In this document: piece by piece, positions 47,252 through 59,400 of the stretch
Numbering within the stretch: position 1 is the stretch's first letter
Layout of the letters: each line of letters starts with the position of its first letter
Assembly (NCBI GenBank): GCA_001687465.1
Contig: LVLI01000154.1
Location: 100,349 to 164,348, forward strand
Direction: 5' to 3'
Source: Halocafeteria seosinensis
Lineage: Eukaryota > Sar > Bigyra > Bicosoecida
DNA: 64,000 bases
Position numbers and translations under genes: made by a program
Notes under the pieces: model-generated
The model's database searches: none
Told to the model about the DNA's origin: nothing
What the model saw: the letters and a program-made list of their open reading frames with translations, nothing else

Positions 47252-48518
47252 TCACCATTGGACCACAACTAGTTTGAGCACATCATGTGTCAATATTCCC
47301 AATCCAACTATGTACAAAATGTGCCACAACTGATGGCTATTTCCAACGTAGTCGAATACATTGGGGAACAGCCGTTCAGGTGCCTGTCAAGGAATCACGG
47401 TTCAGCACAAGATCGTCATATGTACGTACAAATCAATTCGTACCTTGCTCTTGAAAACAGCTATCCCCCCAAACGTAAAAATTGCAAATGCAATTGCATT
47501 ATGCTCATCCCCCAAAGCCATGTACAGCTTATGATGAAACATGTATGCTTTCGTCACTAACAGTGCCGGTAAGACGTTCAATGTTAGGAGCCAGATGGGC
47601 GCTTCGCGTCTCATCCGTATACGAAACATAAACACTATCAACATGCAAAAGCAGCTGTAGCACACAAATAAAACTAGACCATGGTGGTTTGCGGTGATGT
47701 CGCTTATCCATTTCTCGTCACTGCTCATAGTGTGAAGAATTACGTTCTCAATCGCCGCTATTTGCTTCTCCAACACGGAAGAGATGCGCATCAAATAGCC
47801 TTCGGATTCTCCGACATTTAGGTAGTTCATAGTATGTGGCAGCGGCCATACTCCCACACGTGCTGCAGCCTGCGTGGTATCAAGCGCCTTATATTTCAAT
47901 CAACGTTCGTATTGCCTAGGAATTCTAGCTGCACTTACCAAGGAGACAGCCATTGCGAGGGCACTGAGACTTACTCCCACTAGGTCACAGGCCGACGCGA
48001 AATGGTATAACGACGCAATTGTACACACGGTATGATAGAACAAGACACAGACCATTCCCACAAAATGCAGCGTCTGAGCGAATATAAGGAGAGGGCGAGC
48101 CCCATCCAGCAAGCACTCGTTGGCTTTCGAGTCCGAGTTCGCTGAACAATCCTCATATCTGATAAGATGCAGGGCAATGTATAAGACCAAGATCGCTTGC
48201 AACGTAGCCGTATAAATATTCAACGTCTCATTGGTCAAAGAACTCCAGTGCTCCACTGCAGAATCGAAATGAAGGATAAAAAACTTCTTGCGTTATCTCC
48301 GAAGTGAAGAGGCACGTACAGGTTTCCTTGAGAGACTCGTGAGTTCTGTAGCCTCGCAGTATCCACCTATTCTTTTGGCTGACGGGAGAGATCAGCAGCT
48401 TCCGAGTGCCATGGTGGCCTGTACTGGTGGTAGCATGGCAGTTCTCCGCCGATGTCGCTGCGAGGTGAGAACCCTGTGAGGACGTTAAGGCAGATTTCGC
48501 TCGGCTTCGAAGCTCCAT
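47252..48518 (-). CDS. PAQR/hemolysin III-like seven-helix membrane receptor
   Basis: Four exons, 48518-48320, 48255-47939, 47869-47444 and 47383-47252, encode 357 aa. The cytosolic lead ILRGYRTHESLKETLEHW is followed by SLTNETLNIYTATLQAILVL, the PAQR N-E-T-x-N-I-Y start of helix 1. VLFYHTVCTIASLYHF and CDLVGVSLSALAM fit the H-x(n)-D-x-x-G motif of helices 2-3. The last exon gives APERLFPNVFDYVGNSHQLW and HILYIVGL, including the H-x3-H zinc-site pair. Seven hydrophobic segments can be drawn. The family includes adiponectin/progestin receptors and fungal Izh proteins, proposed to act as ceramidase-like hydrolases. The usual Ser four residues before the first zinc His appears replaced by Val. 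Individual exons show no obvious homology alone. Confidence 0.85.
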
Positions 48519-49091
48519 CCAAACGTGCACGTGTGTTTTTCGCTATCTCTATCGTTTGAGTGAAAACAATACTAGGTTACACTACTCCTGGTATCACGAC
48601 ACTGCTATGCTATTGTGCTGTGAAGTTACAGAGTGCGAAGTTCTGGCCAAAAAGGAAGCTAAGCTACTATGGACGGTAATGCGGGAGGTGACCATAATCA
48701 ATTCACAGTGGTTTTATCAAGAACCAAACTCCTGCTATAAAGCTTAAGGGTGTATTAGTATTGATCCTGCGGGAAGTGAGAGAATCCTGGTACCATATGG
48801 TATTTCACCAGAGGCTCAGTAGACCATAGCGTCCCGTAGTGTCCACAGGATCGGAAAAATTCACCTGACACACGAAGCAGGTTCGTCATTAAGTTCGAAT
48901 CACCTCCATCATAATATAGGTAATAAACGGGTACATTGGCCTTCGTCTCCATCCAGTAACTACCATATCAGTTATTTCCATCCTCCACAGTCATCTTCCC
49001 ACCCCTAACCTCCTGCTAGGGAGGATTCTGAAAACATGTCGATACTGTAGAGATGCGTTCTCGCTGACAACTTCTGCTATTTTTCTTTGGA
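48519..49091. other. Intergenic region with one orphan ORF
   Basis: It lies between the PAQR start and the 3' end of the organellar repeat protein. Apart from the orphan ORF at 48755-48952, nothing is seen. Confidence 0.4.
48755..48952 (-). pseudogene. Orphan 65-codon ORF, possible gene remnant or lone 3' exon
   Basis: Starts METKANVPVYYLYYDGGDSN and ends FSHFPQDQY. The composition (Tyr, Gly, His, Phe) is protein-like rather than random, and the segment VPVYYLYYDGG recalls the late part of secreted esterases, but no catalytic motif is present. A possible acceptor (GGTAG) precedes the frame, yet no upstream exon can be found before the next gene. It may be a decayed fragment. Low confidence. 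Confidence 0.2.
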
Positions 49092-51011
49092 TTAATACGT
49101 TGAGAGCGATTGTAAGGCTAGCTTGTCTATCGACGTGCCTCCACTCCTCAGCAATCGAAGGGTGTCAACATCCAGGAAGACCAGGAGTGTGTCCTCAAAC
49201 TCGGCTGCAAAATCCGCCAGTCTTTGCTGGTGCAAGGGAGACGCAATTTCAACGGAATTTGTCGTAATAGGAAGAAAGCACACTCGCTTAGAGATATTGA
49301 TGCTACATCCTTGGTCTTCGCTACTCCCTGTAGGAAACAAACTCTGTGCTGTAGTTGCAGCCAAGGGACGAATGCTACCCGCGATGACAGGAGAACGATC
49401 AAACAAATAATGTTCTGAACTCTTCAGTTGCGATGAGAAACCTGTGATATCCTCATTATCTTTACTAAAATAAAGCTCCGTGAAATCCGTATTCGTCAGG
49501 GATTCATGCAGCTTGCGACCAGCATCGGTGCTTCCAAGACTGCAATCAATCAACACACCAAATAAGAGATACCACTGGGAGGTCTCCGTCAGCTTCGCCA
49601 CACAAGCTTTTAAATCGTCACTCTGTTTCAGTGTTTGAAGACGGTTGACAGTTAAATCCAACAGATGGGGAGTGGCGAGCTCATGATGAGCAAACGTCCA
49701 TAAGCCTTTACACAACGTCCCCTCGCGCAGATACTGAATGTTCCCACAATACTCTTCAAAGACTTTGCGTAAGACATCCGTCGCAGGACGTTGATACAAA
49801 CACGACAGCGTCAAGGAATTACCAATAGAATTTGGATCCAACAAGTAGGGGGCATTCACCACGGAATTACTGAACCAACTCAAAATCGAATCGATGTGTT
49901 CCCCGTTTTGAGCTAGTACTGTCCCCAGTTTTACTAGGTCTGCGAACTCTTGGGCGTTACTTTCTGTAGGTTCTGAAAAATAATTGGAGTCTTTCATCTT
50001 CTTCCTCAGGGAAGGCAGAAAGTATTGACTCGAATATCCAAATGTTGTGAATAATCGGAGGATGTCCGCCATCCCTGCTGTAGAGAGATGGGAAATGAAC
50101 CGAGCACCTTCTTTGTCAACCAATTCCATAATATTTTCAGAACGCTGATTGCCTAATACGAAAGCAACGGACACTCTTCGAAGGGTTTCAGCATCATGCT
50201 CCTGTGGTTCCTCCAACGCAGCATTTCTGAATCCTTTCCACAGGTCCTTATCTAGACAGCCACTAAAGGCTGTGGCTTCGCAGAGATGCAAGATCTCATT
50301 CTTAGATAGTTCACGTAATACAGGTTTCAACTGTAATAGACGCGCTAGTTGATGAGCTATTTTTCCTCGAACCAGTCCAAAATGCCCGAGAGCTCCTATT
50401 GCTCTCACCAATGAAGGTACTGGCATGTTCAGCATGGTGGCTTGGGTATGTCTTTCAACAAGAAGTTGCAACTTTTGAGGCACCGGTCTTACGCGATTTA
50501 TCGTCACCAGCGAGTGGGCAAGGGCAGCTATCATGCGTGGTTGGTGGCTACTCGTAGGTTGCTTGCGCTCTGCTTGCAGTGACTGCTCCAATTTCTCCAT
50601 CAACAATGTCAAGCTTGATGTATCCGAGACATGAGCGACAGAGTGGTTAATGGCTTTGTGCGCTCGAGCCGCGATTAATGCTAACGTTTCCAAATTGAGA
50701 CGGTACTTTCCGGACCTCCCCGCAAGCGTCATGATACTCTTGTGCAAATCATCCCATGTCCTGGCTTTCAATATTTGGTTCCTCGCCCATTCATTATAGC
50801 GTTCGAGTCTGTTGCTTCGAGTCGGCGATGAGGAGGAAGGAGGGGAAGGAACTTCTCTCTCTCCAGATGCGTACGATCTCGAATAACCCTTGGGTACTCC
50901 ATGAACCAAGATGGGGGTCAATGGTCGCCCCAGGAATCCAAAACTCTGTGTACTGGGTCTTACGAATGCTCTGCCGAAGGCACTACTGCCATGAATAAGT
51001 CCTAGGCGCAT
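49092..51011 (-). CDS. Organelle-targeted helical-repeat protein, unrecognised
   Basis: An intronless 639-aa protein. The N-terminus MRLGLIHGSSAFGRAFVRPS and following ILVHGVPKGYSRSYASGE is a good mitochondrial presequence. Residues about 75-500 form a regular alpha-helical array with units such as PRMIAALAHSLVTINRVRPV, PSLVRAIGALGHFGLVRGKI and KNEILHLCEATAFSGCLDKD. These 35-40-residue helical pairs resemble the octo/heptatricopeptide-type repeats found upstream of RAP domains in FASTK-like and algal/apicomplexan organellar RNA-binding proteins. The C-terminus (FEDTLLVFLDVDTLRLLRSG) may be a degenerate RAP-like fold, but the G-W-x-V motif is absent. An organellar RNA role is inference. Confidence 0.75.
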   Translation of the reverse strand: MRLGLIHGSSAFGRAFVRPSTQSFGFLGRPLTPILVHGVPKGYSRSYASGEREVPSPPSSSSPTRSNRLERYNEWARNQILKARTWDDLHKSIMTLAGRSGKYRLNLETLALIAARAHKAINHSVAHVSDTSSLTLLMEKLEQSLQAERKQPTSSHQPRMIAALAHSLVTINRVRPVPQKLQLLVERHTQATMLNMPVPSLVRAIGALGHFGLVRGKIAHQLARLLQLKPVLRELSKNEILHLCEATAFSGCLDKDLWKGFRNAALEEPQEHDAETLRRVSVAFVLGNQRSENIMELVDKEGARFISHLSTAGMADILRLFTTFGYSSQYFLPSLRKKMKDSNYFSEPTESNAQEFADLVKLGTVLAQNGEHIDSILSWFSNSVVNAPYLLDPNSIGNSLTLSCLYQRPATDVLRKVFEEYCGNIQYLREGTLCKGLWTFAHHELATPHLLDLTVNRLQTLKQSDDLKACVAKLTETSQWYLLFGVLIDCSLGSTDAGRKLHESLTNTDFTELYFSKDNEDITGFSSQLKSSEHYLFDRSPVIAGSIRPLAATTAQSLFPTGSSEDQGCSINISKRVCFLPITTNSVEIASPLHQQRLADFAAEFEDTLLVFLDVDTLRLLRSGGTSIDKLALQSLSTY

Positions 51012-51747
51012 TATTCCCCCCTCTTAGGCCGATTAAAGCAAATCCAACGAACAGAGGTATGCGTAGTTTTGATTTTCTATTGTATGGTACCAACAATCCT
51101 CGCTAAAATGCCTCTGTGTAGCACGTAAATGGCTTGTGAAGATGCTCACATTTGTGGCTTTGTGAAGGTGTGTTTTCACGGTGAGTTTAAAAATTTCACC
51201 GCGTACATGTAATGGTCTGTAACTCCTGGTTCTACCCACTAGCACCATCAGCGACTGTACGTATAACAAAATAAGGGGTCTTTCAGGTGCAACGTATTCA
51301 ACGTCAAGTATTATATTTGAACTCTTCTGTGACTTGTGATAAGTGGCAGAACTCTTTGAGAAGTGAAAAAACTTGCACACAGTGTAACAATTGTACAAGT
51401 ACAACTACCAGGTACACATATATTGCCAGATTCTGGGAGAAGTTCCGTCCCGCTATTGATAGTCTTGAACACAGCGTCCATAAAATGCTTGTGACAATGA
51501 AGATTACGAAATGCTTGTATTGAAATGGTTTCCTATGACCTGGGTACAAACTTCCCTGGTAGCTCCACCTAGTCCTAAGTTGAGGGGCGCTAAGCTAACG
51601 TCTTCACAAGTTCCTCCCACGAATCTGCCCCACGTTCCATTGTTGCTTGTTTTGCCGGCGGATTGTCTGCGCACGTTGTGGTTAGTCTATTCTCTCTTGT
51701 CCCTCTGTTGTGTTGCCGAGTATTCACTCCATTCACGGTGGAGGAAG
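51012..51747. other. Divergent intergenic region
   Basis: It separates the organellar repeat protein (minus) and the first endoglycoceramidase (plus). No gene is recognised; the frames on both strands begin at non-ATG codons. Confidence 0.4.
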
Positions 51748-53902
51748 ATGCACTTCAACATGGTAGTTGGAGCTCCATCGAGGGTATTCACTTCACTTAT
51801 TGCCTTCCTGGTCTGGGCGACAGTGTCAAATGCTTTGGGACAAGATCGGGGAGGTCTGCGACGAACTGGATTGGAAGCTGATCGAGCACTGCCAACTGCG
51901 TCGGAGAGGAAAGGGATCCGAGTCGACCCACCATCACAGAAATTCGTGGATGAGACAGGACGAGTAGTTATTTTCCATGGGTAGGTCACCTTTCCTTCCA
52001 TCAGGGACTTATTTACAACGATGGGGAGTATACTTACTTAATCCGCTCGTTCATTGCAGCATGAACGCCGTATACAAAGTGGCCCCGTTTCATCCGCAAT
52101 TCGAAGGATTCAATGCCAGTAGTTCCTTATCAGACGTAGATATGAAGAACTTGCAAAAATGGTAAGGCAATCTCCGCTGTGATTCTCAATGAAAGTGTGC
52201 TGTGCTTAATACTGTGGTCTCCAGGGGCATGAACATGCTACGAGTAGGGGTCCTGTGGGAAGCTGTAGAACCATCAAAGAATCAACCGAATACGACATAT
52301 CTCAACGAGATGAGGGCTTTGATTGATCGACTAGGCCAGTACGGCATTTATAGCATAGTAGATGCTCATCAAGACCTGTTTAGTCGAAGATTCTGTGGCG
52401 AAGGAGCACCAGATTGGGTGGTGGACAGTGGTAATCTACCTCAGGAGTATCAATTTCCGTTTCCAATTCCCGTGAATCTGACGAAGAACTCGAGGGGCTA
52501 CCCTAATTTGTCGCAATGTGTCAAAGACCTATTCTTCCCTTACTGGAACGCTGCTCTTGAGCTAGAGGTTGCGTGGGGAAATTTCTATAAAAGTAATGAG
52601 AGCACTTTGGCGTTTGCTCGCCACTGGTCTCGAGTAGCAGGTACGCCATCTCCGTTCATCAAGATGGATAATTCTGCTTTTATCATGCTTTGTTCCCTTC
52701 CCTGGGTTTCGCAGCTGCCATGAATACAAGTGAATATGTACTCGGGTATGAGTTGCTAAATGGTATGTGGGACGAACTGTTGCATTGGTGCAATGGTATG
52801 TAGTTTAGTGATGTGGTGAACTCAACAGAGCCATGGCCTTCAAACATTTACAACGACCCCTTGTTCCCGCTCATTCCTGGCTTAGCTGATAAACAAAACT
52901 TGGCACCCTTGTACGAGCAAATTTACACCGCTTTGAGGAAATATGACCCGAATCACATAGTGTTTTACGGTAAGTTAACTGCTTGGGTGATCTTTGAGTG
53001 GCGGAAGGTGTACCTTGACAATGGAGTGGTGACACCGCAGAGCCGACGGTAACAGAATCATACCTCTTACAGCCTCCCGGCTTCAAGTCTGGACCTGGGG
53101 GCGAAGGAGATAACGATAAACAAGCATATGCATATCACATGTATTGTTTGGACCTGAACCAGACCACCGGTAATGTGGTGAATGCAACCAAGGTAAGTTA
53201 CAAGTGAATCTCATGGTGTGGTTAATGTTCTCCTTACCTTTCCCCAATTCTTTGTTGGTTTACTACAGTGTGACGAGCTGCTAAACTATAATTGGGGTAT
53301 AGCAAGTAATGCCACAAAACAACTAGGTGGAGGGCACTTTATTACCGAGTTCGGTGGCGTTGGAGAAGGATCGACTTCGATTGAAGCGATGAACACGCTC
53401 CTTGACTTGGCAGACACTATGTTAGAATCATGGTATGAGAAAGAACGCAATTGATTCACATACCCGTTCAATTACAACTAGTGGTTTCGATGGATACAGG
53501 TCCTATTGGACTTTCAAGCATTTCGGTGACTATACTACACAGGACCCTGTCTCCGAGACATTGTACTGTGACGATGGTAGTCTTCAAATGAAAAAGCTTA
53601 AGACACTCTCAAGAACATATGCTCAGAAGATTGCTGGTATTCCAGATACTATAAAAATGCATTTTGCTCACAATTCGTCGAGCAAGGAATTCACCCTAAA
53701 CTACGAGATCAATCCGAAAGCGAGTATCCAAGAGACAGTTGTGTACTACAATGCCGAACTGCATTACCCGAATGGCCACAACGCGAATATAACGCCTTCT
53801 GGTTCAGCGAAAGTGGTGCCGGGGGATGTGAAAAACACATTGCTCATCAAGCATAGCGCAGGGGCAACTGGCCAACTTCAGTTTCATCTAGAAGCAAAAT
53901 AA
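51748..53902 (+). CDS. Endoglycoceramidase-like glycoside hydrolase family 5, copy A
   Basis: Eight exons: 51748-51980, 52060-52161, 52225-52640, 52715-52762, 52829-52969, 53041-53192, 53269-53432 and 53500-53902, encoding 552 aa. A signal peptide (FTSLIAFLVWATVSNALG) precedes the GH5 barrel: MNMLRVGVLWEAVEP, YSIVDAHQDLFSRRFCGEG, then VLGYELLNEPW, in which the acid/base Glu codon is split by the intron at 52763-52828. The nucleophile is in GGGHFITEFGGVGEG and the family's AYAYHMYC segment precedes it. A beta-sandwich C-terminal domain follows. Such enzymes release the glycan from glycosphingolipids. About ten N-x-S/T sites fit secretion. It is a tandem paralogue of copy B with all intron positions and phases shared. 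Confidence 0.93.
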
Positions 53903-54166
53903 ACCAACGCTCCTCGCAAAAAGTCGTACTTGTAGCTTGTGGAACACAATGGGAACAATGCTCCGCAACAGTTCTGCCTATAAAATTACTCAAAACCTGT
54001 GTAGCGAAAATTCAGAAACTTGACTTCCACCACACTGTGGTGACCACAGTCAGGACGGGCCTTCAGTGCCGTAGACTCGAGGTTGAAGTTTGCCCTAGAA
54101 GTTTGCATATTGCCGTCTTGTTGATACGGTGACCGTGCACATGTACAAGAATGACCTTGTTTCATT

Positions 54167-56347
54167 ATGTTGAGAATGAACCCTGGTGCGCAGCAGGCGA
54201 AATGGCTGCTCCTGCTCCTCGGAGCCATCTGGGCAGGGTGCTTCACAAGTGCGGCGTACGCATTCGAGGATGTTTGGACACAGAGAGCAAGAGGGGGTCT
54301 TCGCCGATCCTCTTTCACAGCCGATGGACTCTCCATTCCAGACCCGTCCGAGCGAAAGGGGATTCGAGTGGACCCGACATCGCAAAAATTCGTAGATGAA
54401 ACAGGACGGGTGATAGTGTTTCACGGGTAAGCTGGCTTGGAAACTACGTCTCCTTCATTAAGCGTAGCGAGTAATTTTCTTGGATTATTTCTCCCCCACT
54501 ATTTTGCAGTTTGAATGCCGTATATAAATTGCCGCCATTTCACCCGCAGTTTGAAGGATTCAATGTTAGTAGTTCCCTCTCCGAGATTGACATGAAGAAC
54601 TTGCGCAAGTGGTAAGCTTACAAGAAGCTACTAGAGAAAAATGATGTGTACCACTCAAGCTAGCGTAATTGGCTTTTTTTTTCAGGGGCATGAATATGTT
54701 GCGTCTAGGAGTTCTGTGGGAAGCAGTGGAGCCCCACAAAAATGAACCGAATACCACTTATCTGAACCAGATGACAGACCTGATTGACCGATTGGGCCAG
54801 TATGGAATCTACAGTATTGTGGATGCACACCAGGATTTATTCAGCCGCAGGTTCTGCGGCGAAGGTACTCCTGATTGGGCTGTAGACAGTGGCAATCTCC
54901 CCGAGCAATACCGTTTCCCGTTTCCGATTCCTGTCAATCTTACCAAGGACTCGAATGGCTTTCCCAACCTGACGCAATGTGTGCAAGACCTCCCGTTTTC
55001 CTACTGGGATATCGCTCTCGAACTAGAAACTGCATGGGGCAACTTCTATAAGAATAATGAAAGTATTTCCGCATTTGCACGCTATTGGTCTGAAGTGGCA
55101 GGTATGTCTCTTCGTGGCTTAATTCTTTAGTGCACGGTCTATGGCATTGTATTGTTGACAGCTGCTATGAACGCAAGCGAATATGTTCTCGGATATGAAT
55201 TGCTAAATGGTACGTGCTTACGAGGGATGAGTACTCTCTTAAATCCATTGTAGTGGGCTGGCAAAACAACCGCAGAACCGTGGCCCTCAAACATCTACAA
55301 GGACCCGCTGTTTCCTCTGATCCCTGGCTTAGCGGATAAGCAGAATCTAGCACCTTTGTACGATCAACTGTATACTGCTATAAGACGAAACGACCCGAAT
55401 CATATTGTATTTTACGGTAAGTGGTCAATAATAGCTTCCCTTCGTGACGGTGGAGGCATCACAACGCACTTGCTCCGCACGCAGAGCCAACGATCACAGA
55501 ATCATCTCTCTTACAATCGCCTGGTTTCAAGCATGGCCCTGGAGGCTCCGAAGACAACGATAAGCAGGCATATGCCTATCATATGTATTGCCTAGGTGTC
55601 AACAAGACTGGCAATGTAGGAAATGCCACGGTGGTAAGATATCATGTGGATGTTGTCAGCGTAGTACCCCTACAAGTAGGGTTTCTTGTGTACGTCTACA
55701 TCCACAGTGCGATGCGCAACTCAATTATAACTGGGAAATTGCCAGGAATGCCACCCAAAGGCTGGGAGGGGGGCATTTCATTACTGAATTCGGTGCAGTC
55801 GGACAAGCTCCAGCCTCAATACAGACCATGAACACACTACTTGACTTGGCTGACACTGCTTTAGAATCATGGTAGGGTTCGAACACATGACCGTGTGGCT
55901 GCTTGTTTGGCGAAGGAACTGTGTACTTTGAAATTTTGCAGGTCGTATTGGACGTTCAAACATTTTGCTGACTATACGACACAGGATCCTGCGTCGGAAA
56001 CTCTGTACCATGACAATGGTACTCTTCAAATGGAGAAACTCAAAACGCTTTCCAGGACTTACGCCCAAAAAATTGCTGGCATTCCCGATACGATATACAT
56101 GCACTTTGCTCATAACTCATCAACCAAAGAGTTCAATCTGAGTTACGAAATCAACCCCAAGGCAACTGTCCAAGAAACTGTGGTATACTACAATTCCGAA
56201 CTGCACTATCCTAGAGGCTACAGCGCAAATGTGACTCCTCCCGGTATAGCGAAGGTGGTACCAGGAGACGTGGAAAACAGGTTGCTGATTGAGCACAGCC
56301 CAGGATCCACCGGACGTATTCAGTTTCGACTTGTAGCCACACAGTAG
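54167..56347 (+). CDS. Endoglycoceramidase-like glycoside hydrolase family 5, copy B
   Basis: Eight exons: 54167-54426, 54510-54611, 54686-55101, 55162-55209, 55276-55416, 55485-55633, 55708-55871 and 55942-56347, encoding 561 aa. The signal sequence is LLLLLGAIWAGCFTSAAYA. Catalytic features match copy A: LRLGVLWEAVEPHKNEPN, VDAHQDLFSRRFCGEG, VLGYELLNEPW (Glu codon split by the intron at 55210-55275) and GGGHFITEFGAVGQA. Internal exons 2-5 and 7 are exactly the same length as in copy A (102, 416, 48, 141 and 164 nt). The N-terminal 50 residues differ most, with an extra acidic/aromatic stretch. Both active-site glutamates are present, so it should be active. The start could be 54167 or 54176. 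Confidence 0.93.
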
Positions 56348-56401
56348 GGGTAGGCTGCGGCGCTATAGTGGGTACTCCCTAATGAAGCTCTATTCTCCAA
56401 A

Positions 56402-59400
56402 TCAGGAGCCTGCCATACTTTCGGCTAGCAGATCATTAAGCTTTCTCCGATGTCTTAGCGAAAATTCGGCAAAGCGCTGCTTGTTAGAGTTGAGATGTGC
56501 GTTACCCGACATCCCCGACTTGGAGGGCTTAGACTTCCTGGTATGACTCTCTCCGAGTTGTCGAAGATATTGACTCTGCTTCCTTGCTTCCATGCGTTTC
56601 TCTTCTCTGTGTAATTTGGGAGCGAGTTGACTCGAATGATAAAGCATCTTGTCCGTCGGGGTTTGAGAGGTAGACTTCTGACTCTCGTGTGCACCGGTAT
56701 CCCTCGAGCTTGAAGAAGTTTGCGCTCCAAAGTTGTCAATCCAGTTCGCTTGTTCAGGAGGCATACTGAAGTCAACCGGGGAATATTGGAGCTCCTGATC
56801 TGGGAATGATGTATAATTACTCTCCGGTTTGTAGGACAACTTGGCATAAGCTATTCTAGCCTCGTGTAGTTGGCATACGTTTTTCTCCCTGGTATGGAAT
56901 GCGAGTCCCATTAGAGCCCTTTGAAGTTTACTTATCCTCGACAAACACAATGTAACCTGCTGTTTCCCACGAAGGTATTGTTCCTTCTTAAGGCGTTTCA
57001 CCTTTACTTCGTTAGGATTAATAGACTGGGCCTTCCCTGTTTTCATGTTGAAGTACTTTGCTTCGTTTCCGGAAGAGTCTTGTTCAGAGTCTAGGTCACT
57101 CTTGGGCTCAATGGCGATAATCCAATATGGAGGCAAATTATCTTTGAGCGTTTCATGTCTCATTAGACGGTACCAACGTGAGAACTGCTGACGGAATTCA
57201 GCGATGACTCGATACTTCAGGTTTTCATTGGCTGCAATAAACTCGCGAATATTCTCCTCATCTGTCAGCGAAGAGTGCTGTTTTTTCTCAACAACGTTGA
57301 ATTGTTTCCTTGCCTCTTCAAATAGTAGCCGACGTTTTTTTCTATGGGTCACCCGTTGTCTTTGCTTAAAGTGTGCGTACTCCTTGAGCATGGGTATTCG
57401 ACGTGCAAAGCGTTGTAAACACGATGCTGCACGTTCGTGTTTGTCGTTGAGATTCCGTTTCTTGCCTTTCCTGACTAATGACAATTGGTACCATCTAGAG
57501 TATTCCTTGTTTTTGTTCCAGTAGTCTTTTTCCTGCCTCGCATGCTTTTGCCTTCTCCAGAATCGAAATATTTTGAGGGCGCAAACTTTCCTCCTAAGCT
57601 CAATAGACAACTTCTTTCGAATGCTCCTGTCAACTCGTATTCGCAATAGCCATGAGCGGACACACCTCTGTAGTCTAGTAGCGGCATCCACTCTCCAACG
57701 GTACTCGCGACTCTCATCGATGTTGCCGAACAGAGTGGGTTTGGCGTACGTGGCTGCAGCGGGAGCTTCTGACCGTATTGGAGTATCCGCTCTCCCGTAT
57801 TGTGAGGCCAATGTACTTTCCACTTCGTTCAGCGCTTCGAGCGTGTGCTCCAAAGTGCTGTCATTTGAAGAAGGTTCGCCATGATAACTCATCTTTCGTT
57901 CTTCCTCCGATTCGATTGTAACGCTAAGCTCCTCCGCAATAGACTCCCAGTACTTGGCTCCTCTTTCAGAGTCGGCAGCCTGCCTATAATACCCCCGGTC
58001 GTCTGATGACGAATTGTCGTCTACTTCATCGTCCTCGGAAGTCGAACCTTCAGAATCTTGGTCAGCATCAGAGCGGCTCTTACTTTCGTCAACATACAAG
58101 GATTTAGAGGCGTACTCCCATGCATTATCTACGGAACAAAATAGACCAGCATTTGGCAATCCACCTACAGAATTTGTGTCGGCGACACTTTCCTCTCGAA
58201 ACTGCAATTTGATTGGTGAGGTTACAAAGTGAGAAGCGGTCTCCCAACGGTCGCTACTGGAGTCCAAAGAAAGCGACAAATGAGCCACTGGATCGCCCAT
58301 TACTGCTTCGTGTTCGGACTGTATCTTTTCGGCCCCAGATATATCCTCTTTTGACTTCACTGACTTTTTCCTTTTCTCAATTAGGTTGAGAATTTCAGAA
58401 CGGACATTATTTACATTTGACGAAATCTCTGAGGATGAGGAAGGATTTGTTCCGTTCTTAGTGCGCCGTTCCTCCATGCGTCTTCTAAGCCGAGCCTTTC
58501 GTTCCTCCAGTTCCGCCTCTGTCATAACCGTTCTCTTCCGAGGCACTGTAGCGATAGCTCCGGACTCCACTCCGTCATCCGGAGAACTGGGGGTATCCTC
58601 CTTAATTAATTTCGCGAGTCGCTCGTCAAACGCTACAGAACCAGCATTGAGAGCAACCCTCAATGCGTCTATGGCATCCTTTTGTAATTCCTGAATCGGA
58701 CGCTGTGTTAGATGTCCATTCAGGCTTGCTAGAGAGTTACTGATATCGCTGTTACCTTGGAGTCTGGAAACAAGCGTTTCGATTAACAATTTTGTTTGTC
58801 TGTGCAACTTATGCAGCTGTGCATCTAAGCCATCAGTGCTCCCATCAACTGCTGAAATGCAATCAATGAAACTGCCTATGTATAAAAGCCACTCTCTAGA
58901 GTTGAAGGGGTACGCGAATTGTGGTACCCCAAGTGGCCATCCGACCAAGTGCCGAATCTCTTCTCCCGTGGGTGCCCCGTCGACGTAGTTACTATCCTGG
59001 ATAACAGATTTTCGGAATGCCTGTAGGAGACCCATCAAATAGTTCTTGCCCGATAGGGCGAACGTTTGTTCCACGTCATCGACTGTTGAATATCCTAAAC
59101 CTTGAATGCATCTCACCAGGTGGAATTCATTGGCTGAACGGAAAAATTAGTGCATTCATGGCGGCAACAATGGTATCTTGAGTCATATTGCTCACCTCGG
59201 TGTTCCTTTTCAGCCCTGGCCATCGCTTCCAAAATGTCCATAATTCCGGGGACTACTTCGCTCGAGTGGCTCTCCGTGTCTTTGATCATCTGGTTGATCG
59301 AATAACAGACATAACGTGACAACGCGGTAGAAGCCTCTAATGTTTCTCTTACCTCATAAAGGGAAAGGTTGGTTACAAATCTCCTATGGAAACTCGCAAG

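Noticed and set aside
51033-51404. 123-codon minus-strand frame upstream of the organellar repeat protein
   Set aside because: It has a non-ATG start, no motif, and lies in the promoter region between divergent genes.
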